Assembly (NCBI RefSeq): GCF_020564355.1
Contig: NZ_JAJCRR010000002.1
Location: 310,001-374,000, forward strand
DNA length: 64,000 nt
DNA from: Lachnospira pectinoschiza
Lineage (GTDB): Bacteria; Bacillota; Clostridia; Lachnospirales; Lachnospiraceae
Direction: 5' to 3'
The notes beneath the pieces were generated by a model, which saw only the letters and a program-made list of their open reading frames with translations, was not told the origin of the DNA and made no database searches. This document shows positions 42,462-51,455 of the stretch, piece by piece (positions within the stretch are counted from its first letter, which is position 1; each line of letters starts with the position of its first letter). A program made the translations under genes and the position numbers.

Positions 42462-43322
42462 ATGTCGAAGTTTATCAGAAAATATGATTACCAACAGATT
42501 ACTATTGAAGATATAAATGAAATTTATGAGATAGCAAATGACTATAATGTTTTTTATAAGTTGCCGCGGCATGGACGAGGAGATATAAATGATAGACGTA
42601 CATATTTACAGGCATTTTATCGGGGACAAAGTGATGCGTTTTGGAATATAGTACCTAGCATATGTAGAAATAAAAATATTGATGAAAGTATATCTGCAAG
42701 AGGAAGTTTATTATTTGAGGAAATGGCATATAAGCAACATTATATTGAACCAACGAGATTAATTGATTTTACTACAGATTTAGATGTTGCTATGTATTTT
42801 GCCTGTTGTGATAATATGAATAAAGATGCTGCGATATTTATATGGTCATATTCACCATATGATTCAGAATGGATTAGGACAACGATTCAGTGTGAACTGG
42901 TTAATATATGTAGAGATAGAATTAGCGTCAGTGAATTTGCAGAAGAACTTTTAGATAAATATTCGGAGTTGAAAGATAAATACAACTGTATTCGGGATTT
43001 TTGTGCTGAATTAGTATCGTTTTTAGAACATGGATTTATGATAACTCCGTCTCAGAATCCGCGAGAACGCAATTTGAGAATACAGAGACAAAAAGGTTGT
43101 TTATATGTGTGTGGAGTAAAATTTGAAACTCCGATTAATGAAATGCGAACAAGTTTTAATGCTGGAAATAATATATTTTGTCCACATGATGTAGTTGTAC
43201 CTAAAGAATTAGATAAAGGCCATTTTTTAGTGAAGATTATTATTCCTTTTCATTTGAAAAATGAAATAATGATGCAACTTGAAAAAAAGGGGATTACAGA
43301 AAAATTTTTATTTCCGGACTAA
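42462..43322 (+). CDS. FRG domain-containing protein
   Basis: 286 residues. The FRG signature is clear: FYRGQSDAFWNIVPSI (about 51-66) followed by YKQHYIEPTRLIDFTTDLDVAMYFA (split: QHYIEPTRLIDF, TTDLDVAMYFACC; about 88-115). The domain resembles ADP-ribosyltransferase folds and is common in mobile and defence loci, with unproven activity. The gene is AT-rich compared with the trp or valS neighbours, as expected for acquired DNA. A GAGGGGATAAG site precedes the ATG. Confidence 0.85.
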   Translation: MSKFIRKYDYQQITIEDINEIYEIANDYNVFYKLPRHGRGDINDRRTYLQAFYRGQSDAFWNIVPSICRNKNIDESISARGSLLFEEMAYKQHYIEPTRLIDFTTDLDVAMYFACCDNMNKDAAIFIWSYSPYDSEWIRTTIQCELVNICRDRISVSEFAEELLDKYSELKDKYNCIRDFCAELVSFLEHGFMITPSQNPRERNLRIQRQKGCLYVCGVKFETPINEMRTSFNAGNNIFCPHDVVVPKELDKGHFLVKIIIPFHLKNEIMMQLEKKGITEKFLFPD

Positions 43323-43363
43323 TATTTATGGCAAAAATAATTCTTGAAAGATAGTGGTTAATA

Positions 43364-43681
43364 ATGAAAAAATTAGATGAAACAGCATTTACAGAAAGAG
43401 AATTAAAGATATTTAAGGAAATACAAGAATATGCAAAGAAATATCAGACGAAAAAAGTTGTATTATTCGGTTCAAGGGCGAGAAGAACCAATCGTGAAAA
43501 GAGCGACATAGATTTGGCGGTATATGGCTGTTCTGATGTTACGGAGTTTTATTTTGATATTGAGGAGGAGGTCAATACATTATTAATGTTTGATGTTATT
43601 GACATGGACAGGAAAAATATATCGAAAGATTTGTTGCAGGAAATAGAAAGGGACGGGGTTATTATTTATGAAGAAGTTTGA
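43364..43681 (+). CDS. MNT-type nucleotidyltransferase (orphan antitoxin-like)
   Basis: 105 residues. Pol-beta fold signature G-S-x10-D-x-D: GSRARR at 36-41 and DID at 48-50 in SDIDLAV. In two-gene systems (MntA-HepT type) such proteins AMPylate a HEPN toxin. No HEPN gene follows; instead a short frame MKKFETIERTVL starting at 43668 and overlapping its end, as HEPN partners do, is cut after 18 codons, and rhuM begins. So the partner may have been lost. Confidence 0.85.
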   Translation: MKKLDETAFTERELKIFKEIQEYAKKYQTKKVVLFGSRARRTNREKSDIDLAVYGCSDVTEFYFDIEEEVNTLLMFDVIDMDRKNISKDLLQEIERDGVIIYEEV

Positions 43682-43702
43682 AACTATAGAAAGGACAGTT
43701 TT

Positions 43703-44710
43703 ATGGGGAAAGAATTACAAATAAGAAATAGTACAGTTGATTTTCTTGTATTTACCCGTGATGCAGGAGAAGACGGAATAGAGGTCAGAGTACAGAATCA
43801 TGATGTATGGCTGACACAAAAAGCTATATCGCAGCTTTTTGATGTAGACAGAAGTGTTGTTACGAAGCATTTAAAGAATGTTTTTGAAGAAAAAGAATTG
43901 GATGAAAATTCAGTTTGTGCAAAATTTGCACAAACTGCTGACGATGGGAAAATATACCAATACAAGTTTTATTCTTTGGCAGCTATTATTGCAGTTGGAT
44001 ATCGTATTAATTCTGAACGGGCTGTTCAGTTTAGAACATGGGCAACAAAGGTACTTGAAACATTTACAAAGCAGGGATATGTGCTGGATAAAAGCAGATT
44101 GATTAACGGACAGATTTTTGATGAGGATTACTTTGAACATCTTATTGCTGAAATTCAGGAAATCAGGGCAAGTGAAAGAAGATTTTATCAGAAAATTACA
44201 GATATTTATGCAACAGCGGTTGATTATGATAAAAACTCGCAGGTGACTAGAGAATTTTATGCAACAGTCCAAAATAAAATGCATTATGCTGTTCATGGCA
44301 ATACGGCGGCAGAGGTGATAGTTGCCAGGGCAAACCACAATAAAGAACATATGGGACTTACATCATGGAAAAATGCGCCAGACGGAAAAATCGTGAAGAC
44401 GGACGTAACGGTTGCCAAAAACTATTTGCAAAAAGAAGAACTTGCAGAATTAAATGAGATTGTAACAATGTATCTTGATTATGCAACCAGACAGGCAAGA
44501 AGACATATTCCGATGACAATGGAAGATTGGAAGACAAAGCTTGATGCGTTTTTAAGATTTAATGATGCAGAAGTATTGCAGGATAAAGGAAAAGTAACTG
44601 CCGCGATAGCAAAAGAGTTTGCAGAAAGTGAATTTGAAAAATACAGGGTAATACAGGATTCTCTTTATGAAAGCGATTTTGATAAATTGATGAAAAATAT
44701 GGAAAGTTAG
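43703..44710 (+). CDS. RhuM family protein
   Basis: 335 residues. The N-terminal half VWLTQKAISQLFDVDRSVVTKHLKNVFEE (split: VWLTQKAISQLFDVDRS, VVTKHLKNVFEE) and AAIIAVGYRINSERAVQFRTWA (split: AVGYRINSERAVQFRTWA) is the signature of RhuM/DNA-binding VirE2-unlike KilA-N-type proteins; the C-terminal half has AVHGNTAAEVIVARANHNKEHMGLTSW (split: AVHGNTAAEVI, VARANHNKEHMGLTSW), a Fic-like or virulence RhuM block. RhuM genes lie in pathogenicity and restriction islands; role unknown. Follows the MNT gene by 21 bases. Confidence 0.85.
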   Translation: MGKELQIRNSTVDFLVFTRDAGEDGIEVRVQNHDVWLTQKAISQLFDVDRSVVTKHLKNVFEEKELDENSVCAKFAQTADDGKIYQYKFYSLAAIIAVGYRINSERAVQFRTWATKVLETFTKQGYVLDKSRLINGQIFDEDYFEHLIAEIQEIRASERRFYQKITDIYATAVDYDKNSQVTREFYATVQNKMHYAVHGNTAAEVIVARANHNKEHMGLTSWKNAPDGKIVKTDVTVAKNYLQKEELAELNEIVTMYLDYATRQARRHIPMTMEDWKTKLDAFLRFNDAEVLQDKGKVTAAIAKEFAESEFEKYRVIQDSLYESDFDKLMKNMES

Positions 44711-44745
44711 ATAAAACAAAAATAGAATTGAGGAAAGGATACCCC

Positions 44746-45315
44746 ATGACCACCACCCACTACATTCCAGACACCACCCCACCCATTCCCTACACAATCA
44801 TCCACTCCGCCCGCAGGACACTGGGGCTTGAGGTGCGGGACGGGAAAGTGACGGTGCGTGTACCGGACCGACTGCCGGAGCGGGAAGCCGAGCGTTTCGT
44901 GGCAAAGCACACGGATTGGATTATAAAAAAGCTGTCCGAAGATAAGCAGCGGCAGCAACAAAAGACGGCTTACCGGATTCCGGCACCGCAGGAACTCACA
45001 CAAAGCCAGATAGAACAGATGAAGCTGGAATTTGAAACAAAGACAAAAAAATATGCGGTGCAGATGAATGTCACCTACGGAAGAATTACGATTCGCAACC
45101 AACAGACCCGCTGGGGAAGCTGTAGCAGTAAGGGCAATTTGAATTTCAATTACAGGCTCTTTTTTCTGCCTGAGGAACTGCGGGATTATGTTATTGTGCA
45201 TGAACTGGCGCATAGGCGGCAGATGAATCATTCTAAGTTATTCTGGGCAGAGGTGGAAAAGGTTCTGCCGGATTATAAAGTGCGCAGGCAGGCTTTAAAG
45301 CGGATTGTAATCTGA
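44746..45315 (+). CDS. YgjP-like (DUF45) zinc metallopeptidase
   Basis: 189 residues. The family motif TRWGSCSSKGNLNFNYRL (about 121-138) and zinc site VHELAHRRQMNHSKLFW (about 152-168; HELAH plus third His in NHS) are complete. Often found beside restriction-modification genes. The first 75 bases are strikingly poor in G and rich in C on the coding strand, unlike the rest. ATG 44746 follows GAGGAAAGGA. Confidence 0.9.
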   Translation: MTTTHYIPDTTPPIPYTIIHSARRTLGLEVRDGKVTVRVPDRLPEREAERFVAKHTDWIIKKLSEDKQRQQQKTAYRIPAPQELTQSQIEQMKLEFETKTKKYAVQMNVTYGRITIRNQQTRWGSCSSKGNLNFNYRLFFLPEELRDYVIVHELAHRRQMNHSKLFWAEVEKVLPDYKVRRQALKRIVI

Positions 45316-45351
45316 GCAATAGAAAACAAATAATTTTATTTTTTCCCCGAT

Positions 45352-45381
45352 TTGCTTGCATTTTTTTAAACTTCATATTAT
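45352..45381 (+). promoter_or_regulatory. Promoter of the valS leader
   Basis: TTGCTT (45352-45357), 18-base spacer, TATTAT (45376-45381), upstream of the T-box. Confidence 0.55.
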
Positions 45382-45387
45382 GATAGA

Positions 45388-45710
45388 AAGCAATGAGATA
45401 AATGCGAGGAAAAAGAGGAGTAGACAGGCTTCTGCCGCAAGAGAGAACCATTCACGGGCTGGAAGGTGGTTTCGGATCAGAACTGTTGAAGGTAGCTTTG
45501 GAGCAGCACAGCTGAACACAGACGGCACAAGCGGCATGGTCTGGAAAGTAGGTAGTGACGTATCCTGCGTTAAAGGAGAATGAGGATTATGCGTTTCTTC
45601 TATATAATAGTAGGTGTTATATCAGAAACAGCCGCATGATTGAACAAAGGTGGTACCGCGTTATATACGCCCTTTGCAGCAACGAAAGACGCTGTAAAGG
45701 GCGTTTTTTG
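45388..45710 (+). ncRNA. T-box leader, valine specifier (GTA)
   Basis: Stem I region from about 45400 with an AGAGAG box near 45440; specifier GTA at 45492-45494 in GAAGGTAGCTTTGGAG; T-box AAGGTGGTACCGCG at 45647-45660; terminator CGCCCTTTGCAGC (45668-45680) with GCTGTAAAGGGCG (45691-45703) and TTTTTT. Uncharged tRNA-Val should allow transcription into valS 31 bases later. Confidence 0.95.
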
Positions 45711-45740
45711 TAAAAAGTTACAAAGAAAGGATTTTAACCC

Positions 45741-48392
45741 ATGAGCAAAGAATTAGAGAAGAATTACAATCCTTCCGAAATTGAGGAAAGACTGTATCAG
45801 AAATGGCTGGATAAGAAGTATTTCCATGCTGAAGTAAACCGTGACAAGAAACCATTTACAATTGTTATGCCGCCTCCAAACATTACAGGTAAGCTGCATA
45901 TGGGACACGCACTCGATAACACGATGCAGGATATCCTCATTCGTTTTAAGAGAATGCAGGGATATGAAGCACTCTGGGTTCCGGGCACAGACCATGCAAG
46001 TATTTCTACCGAAGTAAAAGTTACAAATGCTTTAAAAGATGAAGGCATTGATAAGCATGAACTCGGCAGAGAGGGCTTCTTAAAAAGAACATGGGAATGG
46101 AAAAAAGAATACGGCGGTACGATTACAAGCCAGTTAAGAAAAATCGGTTCTTCCTGCGACTGGGACAGAGAACGTTTTACAATGGATGAGGGCTGTTCAA
46201 AGGCAGTACAGGAAGTATTTATTAAATTATACGAAAAAGGACTGATTTACAAGGGGTCCCGTATTGTCAACTGGTGTCCGGTATGTAATACTTCCATTTC
46301 CGATGCAGAAGTAGAACATGAGGAACAGGCAGGACATTTCTGGCACATTAATTATCCGGTAGTTGGCGAAGAAGGCAGATTTGTTGAAATCGCAACGACC
46401 AGACCGGAAACACTGCTCGGCGACAGTGCGCTGGCTGTAAATCCAAACGATGACCGTTACAAGGATTTAGTCGGCAAAATGGTTGAACTGCCTTTAACAG
46501 ACAGACAGATTCCGATTATTGCAGATGAATATGTTGATATGGAATTTGGTACAGGTGTCGTAAAGATTACACCGGCACATGACCCGAACGACTTTGAAGT
46601 CGGTAAGCGCCACAACCTTCCGGAGATTAACATTTTAAATGATGATGCAACAATTAATAATCTCGGCGGCAAGTACGCAGGCATGGATAGATATGAAGCC
46701 AGAAAAGCCATGGTGGCAGACCTGGACGCACAGGGCTTACTGGTTCGTGTAGAAGACCATGTACACAATGTAGGTACACACGACAGATGTAAGACAACGG
46801 TTGAACCGATGATTAAACAGCAGTGGTTCGTTAAAATGGACGAGCTGATTAAGCCTGCCGTAGAGGGCGTAAAGAACGGTGACATCGAATTAATGCCGGC
46901 TTCTATGGACAAGACTTATTTTAACTGGACAGACAATATCAGGGACTGGTGTATTTCAAGACAGCTCTGGTGGGGACACAGAATCCCGGCATATTATTGC
47001 AAGGACTGCGGCGAGATGACAGTTTCAAGAGAAGCAGTATGCACCTGCCCGAAGTGCGGCAGTAAAAATGTAGAGCAGGACCCGGATACACTTGATACAT
47101 GGTTCTCATCTGCGTTGTGGCCGTTCTCAACACTGGGCTGGCCGGATAAGACACCGGAGCTGGAATATTTCTATCCGACAGATGTACTTGTAACCGGTTA
47201 CGATATTATTTTCTTCTGGGTAATCCGTATGATTTTCTCAGGCTATGAGCATATGGGTGAAAAGCCGTTTGGCAAGGTATTATTCCACGGTCTTGTAAGA
47301 GATTCACAGGGCAGAAAGATGAGTAAGTCTTTAGGAAACGGTATTGACCCGCTGGAAGTTATTGATAAGTACGGTGCAGATGCGCTCCGTTACACACTGA
47401 TTACAGGAAATGCACCGGGTAACGATATGCGTTTCTACTGGGAAAGAGTTGAAGCGAGCCGTAACTTTGCAAATAAAGTATGGAATGCTTCCCGTTTCAT
47501 TATGATGAATGACCCGGATAATAAAGTAAAGGCAACCGATGCACAGCCGGCGAATTTAACGGCAGCAGATAAGTGGATTCTTTCTAAGATGAACAATTTG
47601 ATTCAGGAAGTAACAGATAATATGGAGAAATACGAACTCGGTATTGCTGTTGCAAAGTTAAATGATTTTATCTGGGAAGAATTCTGCGACTGGTATATCG
47701 AAATGGTAAAACCACGTCTGTACAATGATGAAGATACCACAAAGAAGGCAGCTATCTGGACATTAAAGAAGGTACTGATTGATGCATTAAAGCTGCTTCA
47801 TCCATATATGCCGTTTATTACGGAAGAAATTTTCTGTAATATTCAGGATGAAGAAGAATCTATTATGATTTCTGCATGGCCGGTATATTCAGAAGCATTT
47901 AATTTTGCGGAAGATGAAAATGCAATCGAAACCATTAAGCAGGCAGTACGTAATATCAGAAATGTCCGTGCGGAAATGAATGTTGCACCGAGCCGTAAGG
48001 CAAAGGTATTTGTTGTATCCGAAGATGCGAAGATTCGTGATATTTTTGAAAACGGTAAAGTCTTCTTTGCAACACTCGGTTATGCCAGTGAAGTGGTTAT
48101 TCAGCAGGATAAGAGCGGAATCCCGGATGATGCCGTATCAACGGTTATCCCGGATGCAGTTATCTATATTCCGTTTGCAGAGCTTGTAGACATCGACAAA
48201 GAGATTGAACGTTTACAGAAGGAAGAAAAGAAGTTAAACGGTGAAATCGCAAGATGTAACGGTATGTTAAACAATGAGAAGTTTACATCCAAAGCACCAC
48301 AGGCAAAGATTGACGAAGAAAAAGCAAAGCTTGAAAAGTATACACAGATGCTTGCACAGGTACAGGAACGTTTAAAGACACTTGTCAAATAA
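45741..48392 (+). CDS. valS: Valyl-tRNA synthetase
   Basis: 883 residues, class I synthetase. HIGH motif [15 protein letters not shown] (about 46-60), CP1 editing domain with [10 protein letters not shown] (about 217-226), zinc-like knuckle CPKCGSKN (about 436-443), KMSKS in [14 protein letters not shown] (about 529-542), anticodon-binding domain, and the ValS-specific C-terminal coiled coil (about 815-883, [16 protein letters not shown]). Regulated by the Val T-box. Confidence 0.98.
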   Translation: MSKELEKNYNPSEIEERLYQKWLDKKYFHAEVNRDKKPFTIVMPPPNITGKLHMGHALDNTMQDILIRFKRMQGYEALWVPGTDHASISTEVKVTNALKDEGIDKHELGREGFLKRTWEWKKEYGGTITSQLRKIGSSCDWDRERFTMDEGCSKAVQEVFIKLYEKGLIYKGSRIVNWCPVCNTSISDAEVEHEEQAGHFWHINYPVVGEEGRFVEIATTRPETLLGDSALAVNPNDDRYKDLVGKMVELPLTDRQIPIIADEYVDMEFGTGVVKITPAHDPNDFEVGKRHNLPEINILNDDATINNLGGKYAGMDRYEARKAMVADLDAQGLLVRVEDHVHNVGTHDRCKTTVEPMIKQQWFVKMDELIKPAVEGVKNGDIELMPASMDKTYFNWTDNIRDWCISRQLWWGHRIPAYYCKDCGEMTVSREAVCTCPKCGSKNVEQDPDTLDTWFSSALWPFSTLGWPDKTPELEYFYPTDVLVTGYDIIFFWVIRMIFSGYEHMGEKPFGKVLFHGLVRDSQGRKMSKSLGNGIDPLEVIDKYGADALRYTLITGNAPGNDMRFYWERVEASRNFANKVWNASRFIMMNDPDNKVKATDAQPANLTAADKWILSKMNNLIQEVTDNMEKYELGIAVAKLNDFIWEEFCDWYIEMVKPRLYNDEDTTKKAAIWTLKKVLIDALKLLHPYMPFITEEIFCNIQDEEESIMISAWPVYSEAFNFAEDENAIETIKQAVRNIRNVRAEMNVAPSRKAKVFVVSEDAKIRDIFENGKVFFATLGYASEVVIQQDKSGIPDDAVSTVIPDAVIYIPFAELVDIDKEIERLQKEEKKLNGEIARCNGMLNNEKFTSKAPQAKIDEEKAKLEKYTQMLAQVQERLKTLVK

Positions 48393-48468
48393 GCATACGG
48401 CTGATATACTAAAAATAGTTACTGAAAGTATAAGCAAACGCCGTGCAAACGGCAGAAAAGAGGTTGTT

Positions 48469-48840
48469 ATGTCAGCAAAAAAGATGCATGCAATTCCATA
48501 TGCACAGTTTTCAACAGAAATGCGCAGCGGTAAGATTATTAAAATCGATGACGGATTTACAAAGCTGTTAGGCTACACAGAAGACGATGTAAAGAATGGT
48601 CTGGTATTTAAGCAGTTTGTACCGGATTTAGAATACAGTGAAATTATTGCAGAATTAAGAGAGCAGTTTATTGAGAAAAAATATGCCTGCTATCGTCATG
48701 AGGTTGTATCAAAGACCGGAGAAATCCGCATGATTGTTGCATTTTTCACAATTCAGAACAAGCTGTTAAACGGTCACCGCGTACTGGAAGTCAGTGTTGC
48801 GGATATTACGGATTACACACATTTTCCTGAAACAAAATAA
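48469..48840 (+). CDS. Single PAS domain protein
   Basis: 123 residues. The pattern SGKIIKIDDGFTKLLGYTEDDV (split: GKIIKIDDGFTKLLGYTEDD; about 22-42) and a C-terminal strand pair ending VLEVSVADITDYTH is a stand-alone PAS fold. No output domain. ATG 48469 follows AGAGG; a longer frame to 48382 reaches back into the valS stop. Ligand and partner unknown. Confidence 0.8.
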   Translation: MSAKKMHAIPYAQFSTEMRSGKIIKIDDGFTKLLGYTEDDVKNGLVFKQFVPDLEYSEIIAELREQFIEKKYACYRHEVVSKTGEIRMIVAFFTIQNKLLNGHRVLEVSVADITDYTHFPETK

Positions 48841-48850
48841 AAAATAACAG

Positions 48851-48889
48851 GCTGCACGGAAATTTTTAAAAGTTTCCGTGCGGCATTTT
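48851..48889 (+). terminator. Terminator after the PAS gene
   Basis: GCTGCACGGAAA (48851-48862) and TTTCCGTGCGGC (48873-48884), one wobble, followed by ATTTTTC. Confidence 0.9.
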
Positions 48890-48963
48890 TCACACATCAA
48901 GCTTTGCTTGATGTTGGATAATTGGTTTTTGAGGAAAATGATTGTAGGAATGGAGATAAGGTT

Positions 48964-50124
48964 ATGGAATTTCAGTTTTCTAAAAGAGCGGAAAGCTTTC
49001 AGCCCAATATTTTTAACATTTTAAATGAAAAAAGACAGGCGCTCATAGAAAGTGGAAAAAAGATATACAATATGTCTGTAGGAACACCGGACTTTCCGCC
49101 GGCACAGCATGTATTGGACGTAGTCAGTGAAGCGGCAAAAAATCCGGAGGAATACAAGTATTCGCTGGGAGATACCGGGGAGCTGTTATCGGCTGTAGAG
49201 GGCTGGTATCAGAACCGCTACGGTGTTACCTTGCAGGATGATGAGATTTTATCACTGGCAGGCTCGCAGGAGGGCTTTGCCCATGTCGCACTGACACTGT
49301 GCGACCCCGGTGATGTGGTTTTAGTGCCGAATCCCGGCTATCCGGTATTTGAAGCGGGTCCTTTTTTAAACGATGCGAAGATTGCGTATTATGAGTTAGA
49401 TAAGACAAATCATTACGCACCGGCATTGGATAAGATTCCGGAGGAACTTGCAAAAAAAGCAAAGATGATGGTGGTTTCTTATCCGCTCAATCCGACCTGC
49501 ACCTGCATTGAAAAGGCAGATTACGAAAAGATTATTGCATTTGCAAAGAAGTATAATATTGCAATTATTCATGATAATGCGTATTCAGAGATTGAATATG
49601 ACGGCAGAACGGGATTTTCATTCCTTTCCGTGCCGGGAGCTAAAGAGGTCGGCATTGAATTTAATTCGCTGTCAAAGACCTATAATCTGACGGGAATCCG
49701 CATTTCCTTTGCATTGGGAAATAAAGAGCTGATTCAGAAGTTTAAGACAGTCCGTTCACAGTTTGACTACGGAACGAGCTTTATTGTGCAGAAGGCGGCT
49801 GTTGCTGCACTGACAGGTCCACAGGACGGAGTAAGAAAGCAGTGTGCGGCTTATGAAGAGCGCAGGGATGCGCTGTGCGGCGGTTTAAACGGCATCGGCT
49901 GGCAGGTTCCGTATTCAGAAGGTACGATGTTTGTATGGGCGCCGCTTCCAAAGGGATATACCTCATCAGAAAAGTTCTGCATGGATTTACTGGAAAATAC
50001 AGGGGTGCTTTGCACGCCGGGCAGTGCATTCGGAAGCGAGGGCGAAGGTCATGTGCGTTTTGCGTTGGTACTTCCACCGGAAGAAATTAAAAAGGCTGTA
50101 GAAGCAGTAGGAGCGTGGTTATGA
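48964..50124 (+). CDS. PLP-dependent aminotransferase (class I/II)
   Basis: 386 residues. NMSVGTPDFPP (about 36-46), SLAGSQEGF, PNPGYPVFEAG (about 121-131), SYPLNPTCTC, HDNAYSEIEYDG (about 202-213) and the PLP Lys in NSLSKTYNLTGIR (Lys238) mark the family. The sequence is closest to LL-diaminopimelate/aspartate-type aminotransferases (DapL-like, DapC-like); specificity is not certain. Its stop overlaps the next ATG (ATGA). ATG 48964 has GGAGATAAGG upstream. Confidence 0.88.
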   Translation: MEFQFSKRAESFQPNIFNILNEKRQALIESGKKIYNMSVGTPDFPPAQHVLDVVSEAAKNPEEYKYSLGDTGELLSAVEGWYQNRYGVTLQDDEILSLAGSQEGFAHVALTLCDPGDVVLVPNPGYPVFEAGPFLNDAKIAYYELDKTNHYAPALDKIPEELAKKAKMMVVSYPLNPTCTCIEKADYEKIIAFAKKYNIAIIHDNAYSEIEYDGRTGFSFLSVPGAKEVGIEFNSLSKTYNLTGIRISFALGNKELIQKFKTVRSQFDYGTSFIVQKAAVAALTGPQDGVRKQCAAYEERRDALCGGLNGIGWQVPYSEGTMFVWAPLPKGYTSSEKFCMDLLENTGVLCTPGSAFGSEGEGHVRFALVLPPEEIKKAVEAVGAWL

Positions 50125-50834
50125 AAGATACCGTATATTTTATTGTGATATCGTTAATCATGGTTGTGATGGCATATTTTGTGGCATTTGGCTGTGAGAA
50201 GCTGATTGAAAAGAAAACTCATGTCAAATTTTCATCGGAAAAGACGAAGGTCAACAAGCTGGTGATTATGGCAATGCTTTCTGCGGTGGCAGTGGTATTG
50301 ATGTATTTTGATTTCCCGCTGGTATTTTTAGCGCCGGGATTTTATAAGCTGGATTTCAGTGAAGTTCCGGTTTTAATCGGTTCATTTTTATTAGGACCGT
50401 GTGCGGGTGTCATTATTGAAGCCGTCAAAGTGTTACTGCATATGTGTCTGAAAGGAACGACCACGGCATTTGTCGGGGATTTTGCAAATTTCATCTTAGG
50501 CTGTGCGTATGTTGTACCGGCGGCAGTGATTTATCATTTACATAAAACGAAAAAAATGGCGGTTGTATCACTGATAGCAGGCGGTGTTATTTTAATTATC
50601 AGCGGAACACTGTTAAATGCCTTTTATCTGCTGCCGAAATATTCGCAGTTATACGGTATGCCGGTTTCGGCGTTTATTGAAATGGGCAGTAAGATTAACG
50701 GTTCAATCCACAATCTTTTTTCGTTTGTTGCACTGGCAGTTGCACCGTTTAATTTGATAAAATCAGCGATTGACGGCGTAGTGACATTTGTTTTGTACAA
50801 ATATTTAAGCAGACATTTAAAGGAAACGGTATAA
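50121..50834 (+). CDS. ECF transporter S component, RibU-like
   Basis: 237 residues, six or seven membrane helices after an N-terminal extra helix (residues 4-22). The block PGFYKLDFSEVPVLIGSFLLGPCAG (split: FYKLDFSEVPVLIGS, FLLGPCAG) followed by EAVKVLLH is the substrate-site pattern of riboflavin-type S components. The ATPase and T subunits are not here, as usual for group II ECF systems. No FMN riboswitch precedes it; it is coupled to the aminotransferase, so another substrate is possible. Confidence 0.8.
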   Translation: MKDTVYFIVISLIMVVMAYFVAFGCEKLIEKKTHVKFSSEKTKVNKLVIMAMLSAVAVVLMYFDFPLVFLAPGFYKLDFSEVPVLIGSFLLGPCAGVIIEAVKVLLHMCLKGTTTAFVGDFANFILGCAYVVPAAVIYHLHKTKKMAVVSLIAGGVILIISGTLLNAFYLLPKYSQLYGMPVSAFIEMGSKINGSIHNLFSFVALAVAPFNLIKSAIDGVVTFVLYKYLSRHLKETV

Positions 50835-50890
50835 ATTTTCAAAAAGATGTCCATACTGTAGAAGAAATCTTTTAACGTGTGGAGGTTCTT

Positions 50891-51190
50891 ATGAAAAAAT
50901 GTAAACTGGCACTGGTCGGGTTACTGCTTGTACTGAGTATGGGCGTACTTGTGGCGTGCGGAAATGAAAAAAATGAAGAAACCGGGAGTAATACTGATTC
51001 AGGAAACAACCATGAGTCAACCGGTGTGATTGAAGAAATTGTAACTGATGCGGCAACCGGTGTGAAGGATGCGGTTACGGAAGCCGGTACAATTTTAGAA
51101 GATGCCGGACGCGGTGTGGAGGATTTGTTTAGCGGAAATGCCGAGGAGCAGATGACCGATTCCACACTGGAACAGACAATGCCAAGATAG
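50891..51190 (+). CDS. Small lipoprotein
   Basis: 99 residues. Basic start MKKCKL, hydrophobic core and a lipobox LVAC (Cys about residue 23), then an acidic Asn/Ser/Glu-rich mature part with a heptad-like helix (IEEIVTDAATGVKDAVTEAG). Exported and lipid-anchored; function unknown. ATG 50891 follows GGAGG. Confidence 0.8.
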   Translation: MKKCKLALVGLLLVLSMGVLVACGNEKNEETGSNTDSGNNHESTGVIEEIVTDAATGVKDAVTEAGTILEDAGRGVEDLFSGNAEEQMTDSTLEQTMPR

Positions 51191-51211
51191 GCAGTATCAT
51201 AGACGAGTTGT

Positions 51212-51250
51212 AAAAGACATGAGTTTTTCGTAAAGCTCATGTCTTTTGCC
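51212..51250 (+). terminator. Terminator after the lipoprotein gene
   Basis: AAAAGACATGAG (51212-51223) and CTCATGTCTTTT (51236-51247), a perfect 12-bp inverted repeat usable from both strands. Confidence 0.85.
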
Positions 51251-51455
51251 GTTGGGAACATGGCACTTATCATTGTGATTTTAGTGTCAGAACAGTTTTG
51301 GTGCTGGACAGGCGGTGCGGATTTGTAGACATCAGGGCATGAGATATGATATACTGTGAGCATGTCGTGTGCCGTACCGGAGGAAATCGGAAGGAATTGC
51401 TGTGCGGCATGAACAGACAGCGAATATAGGATTGCAGAAATGAGGAAGGTGCTTT

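Noticed and set aside
48894..48913. Short palindrome ATCAAGC...GCTTGAT after the PAS terminator
   Set aside because: Seven-base arms with no T run or partner copy; likely chance or a minor hairpin.
50121..50834. FMN riboswitch control of the RibU-like gene
   Set aside because: No RFN element in front; the gene starts inside the aminotransferase stop codon.
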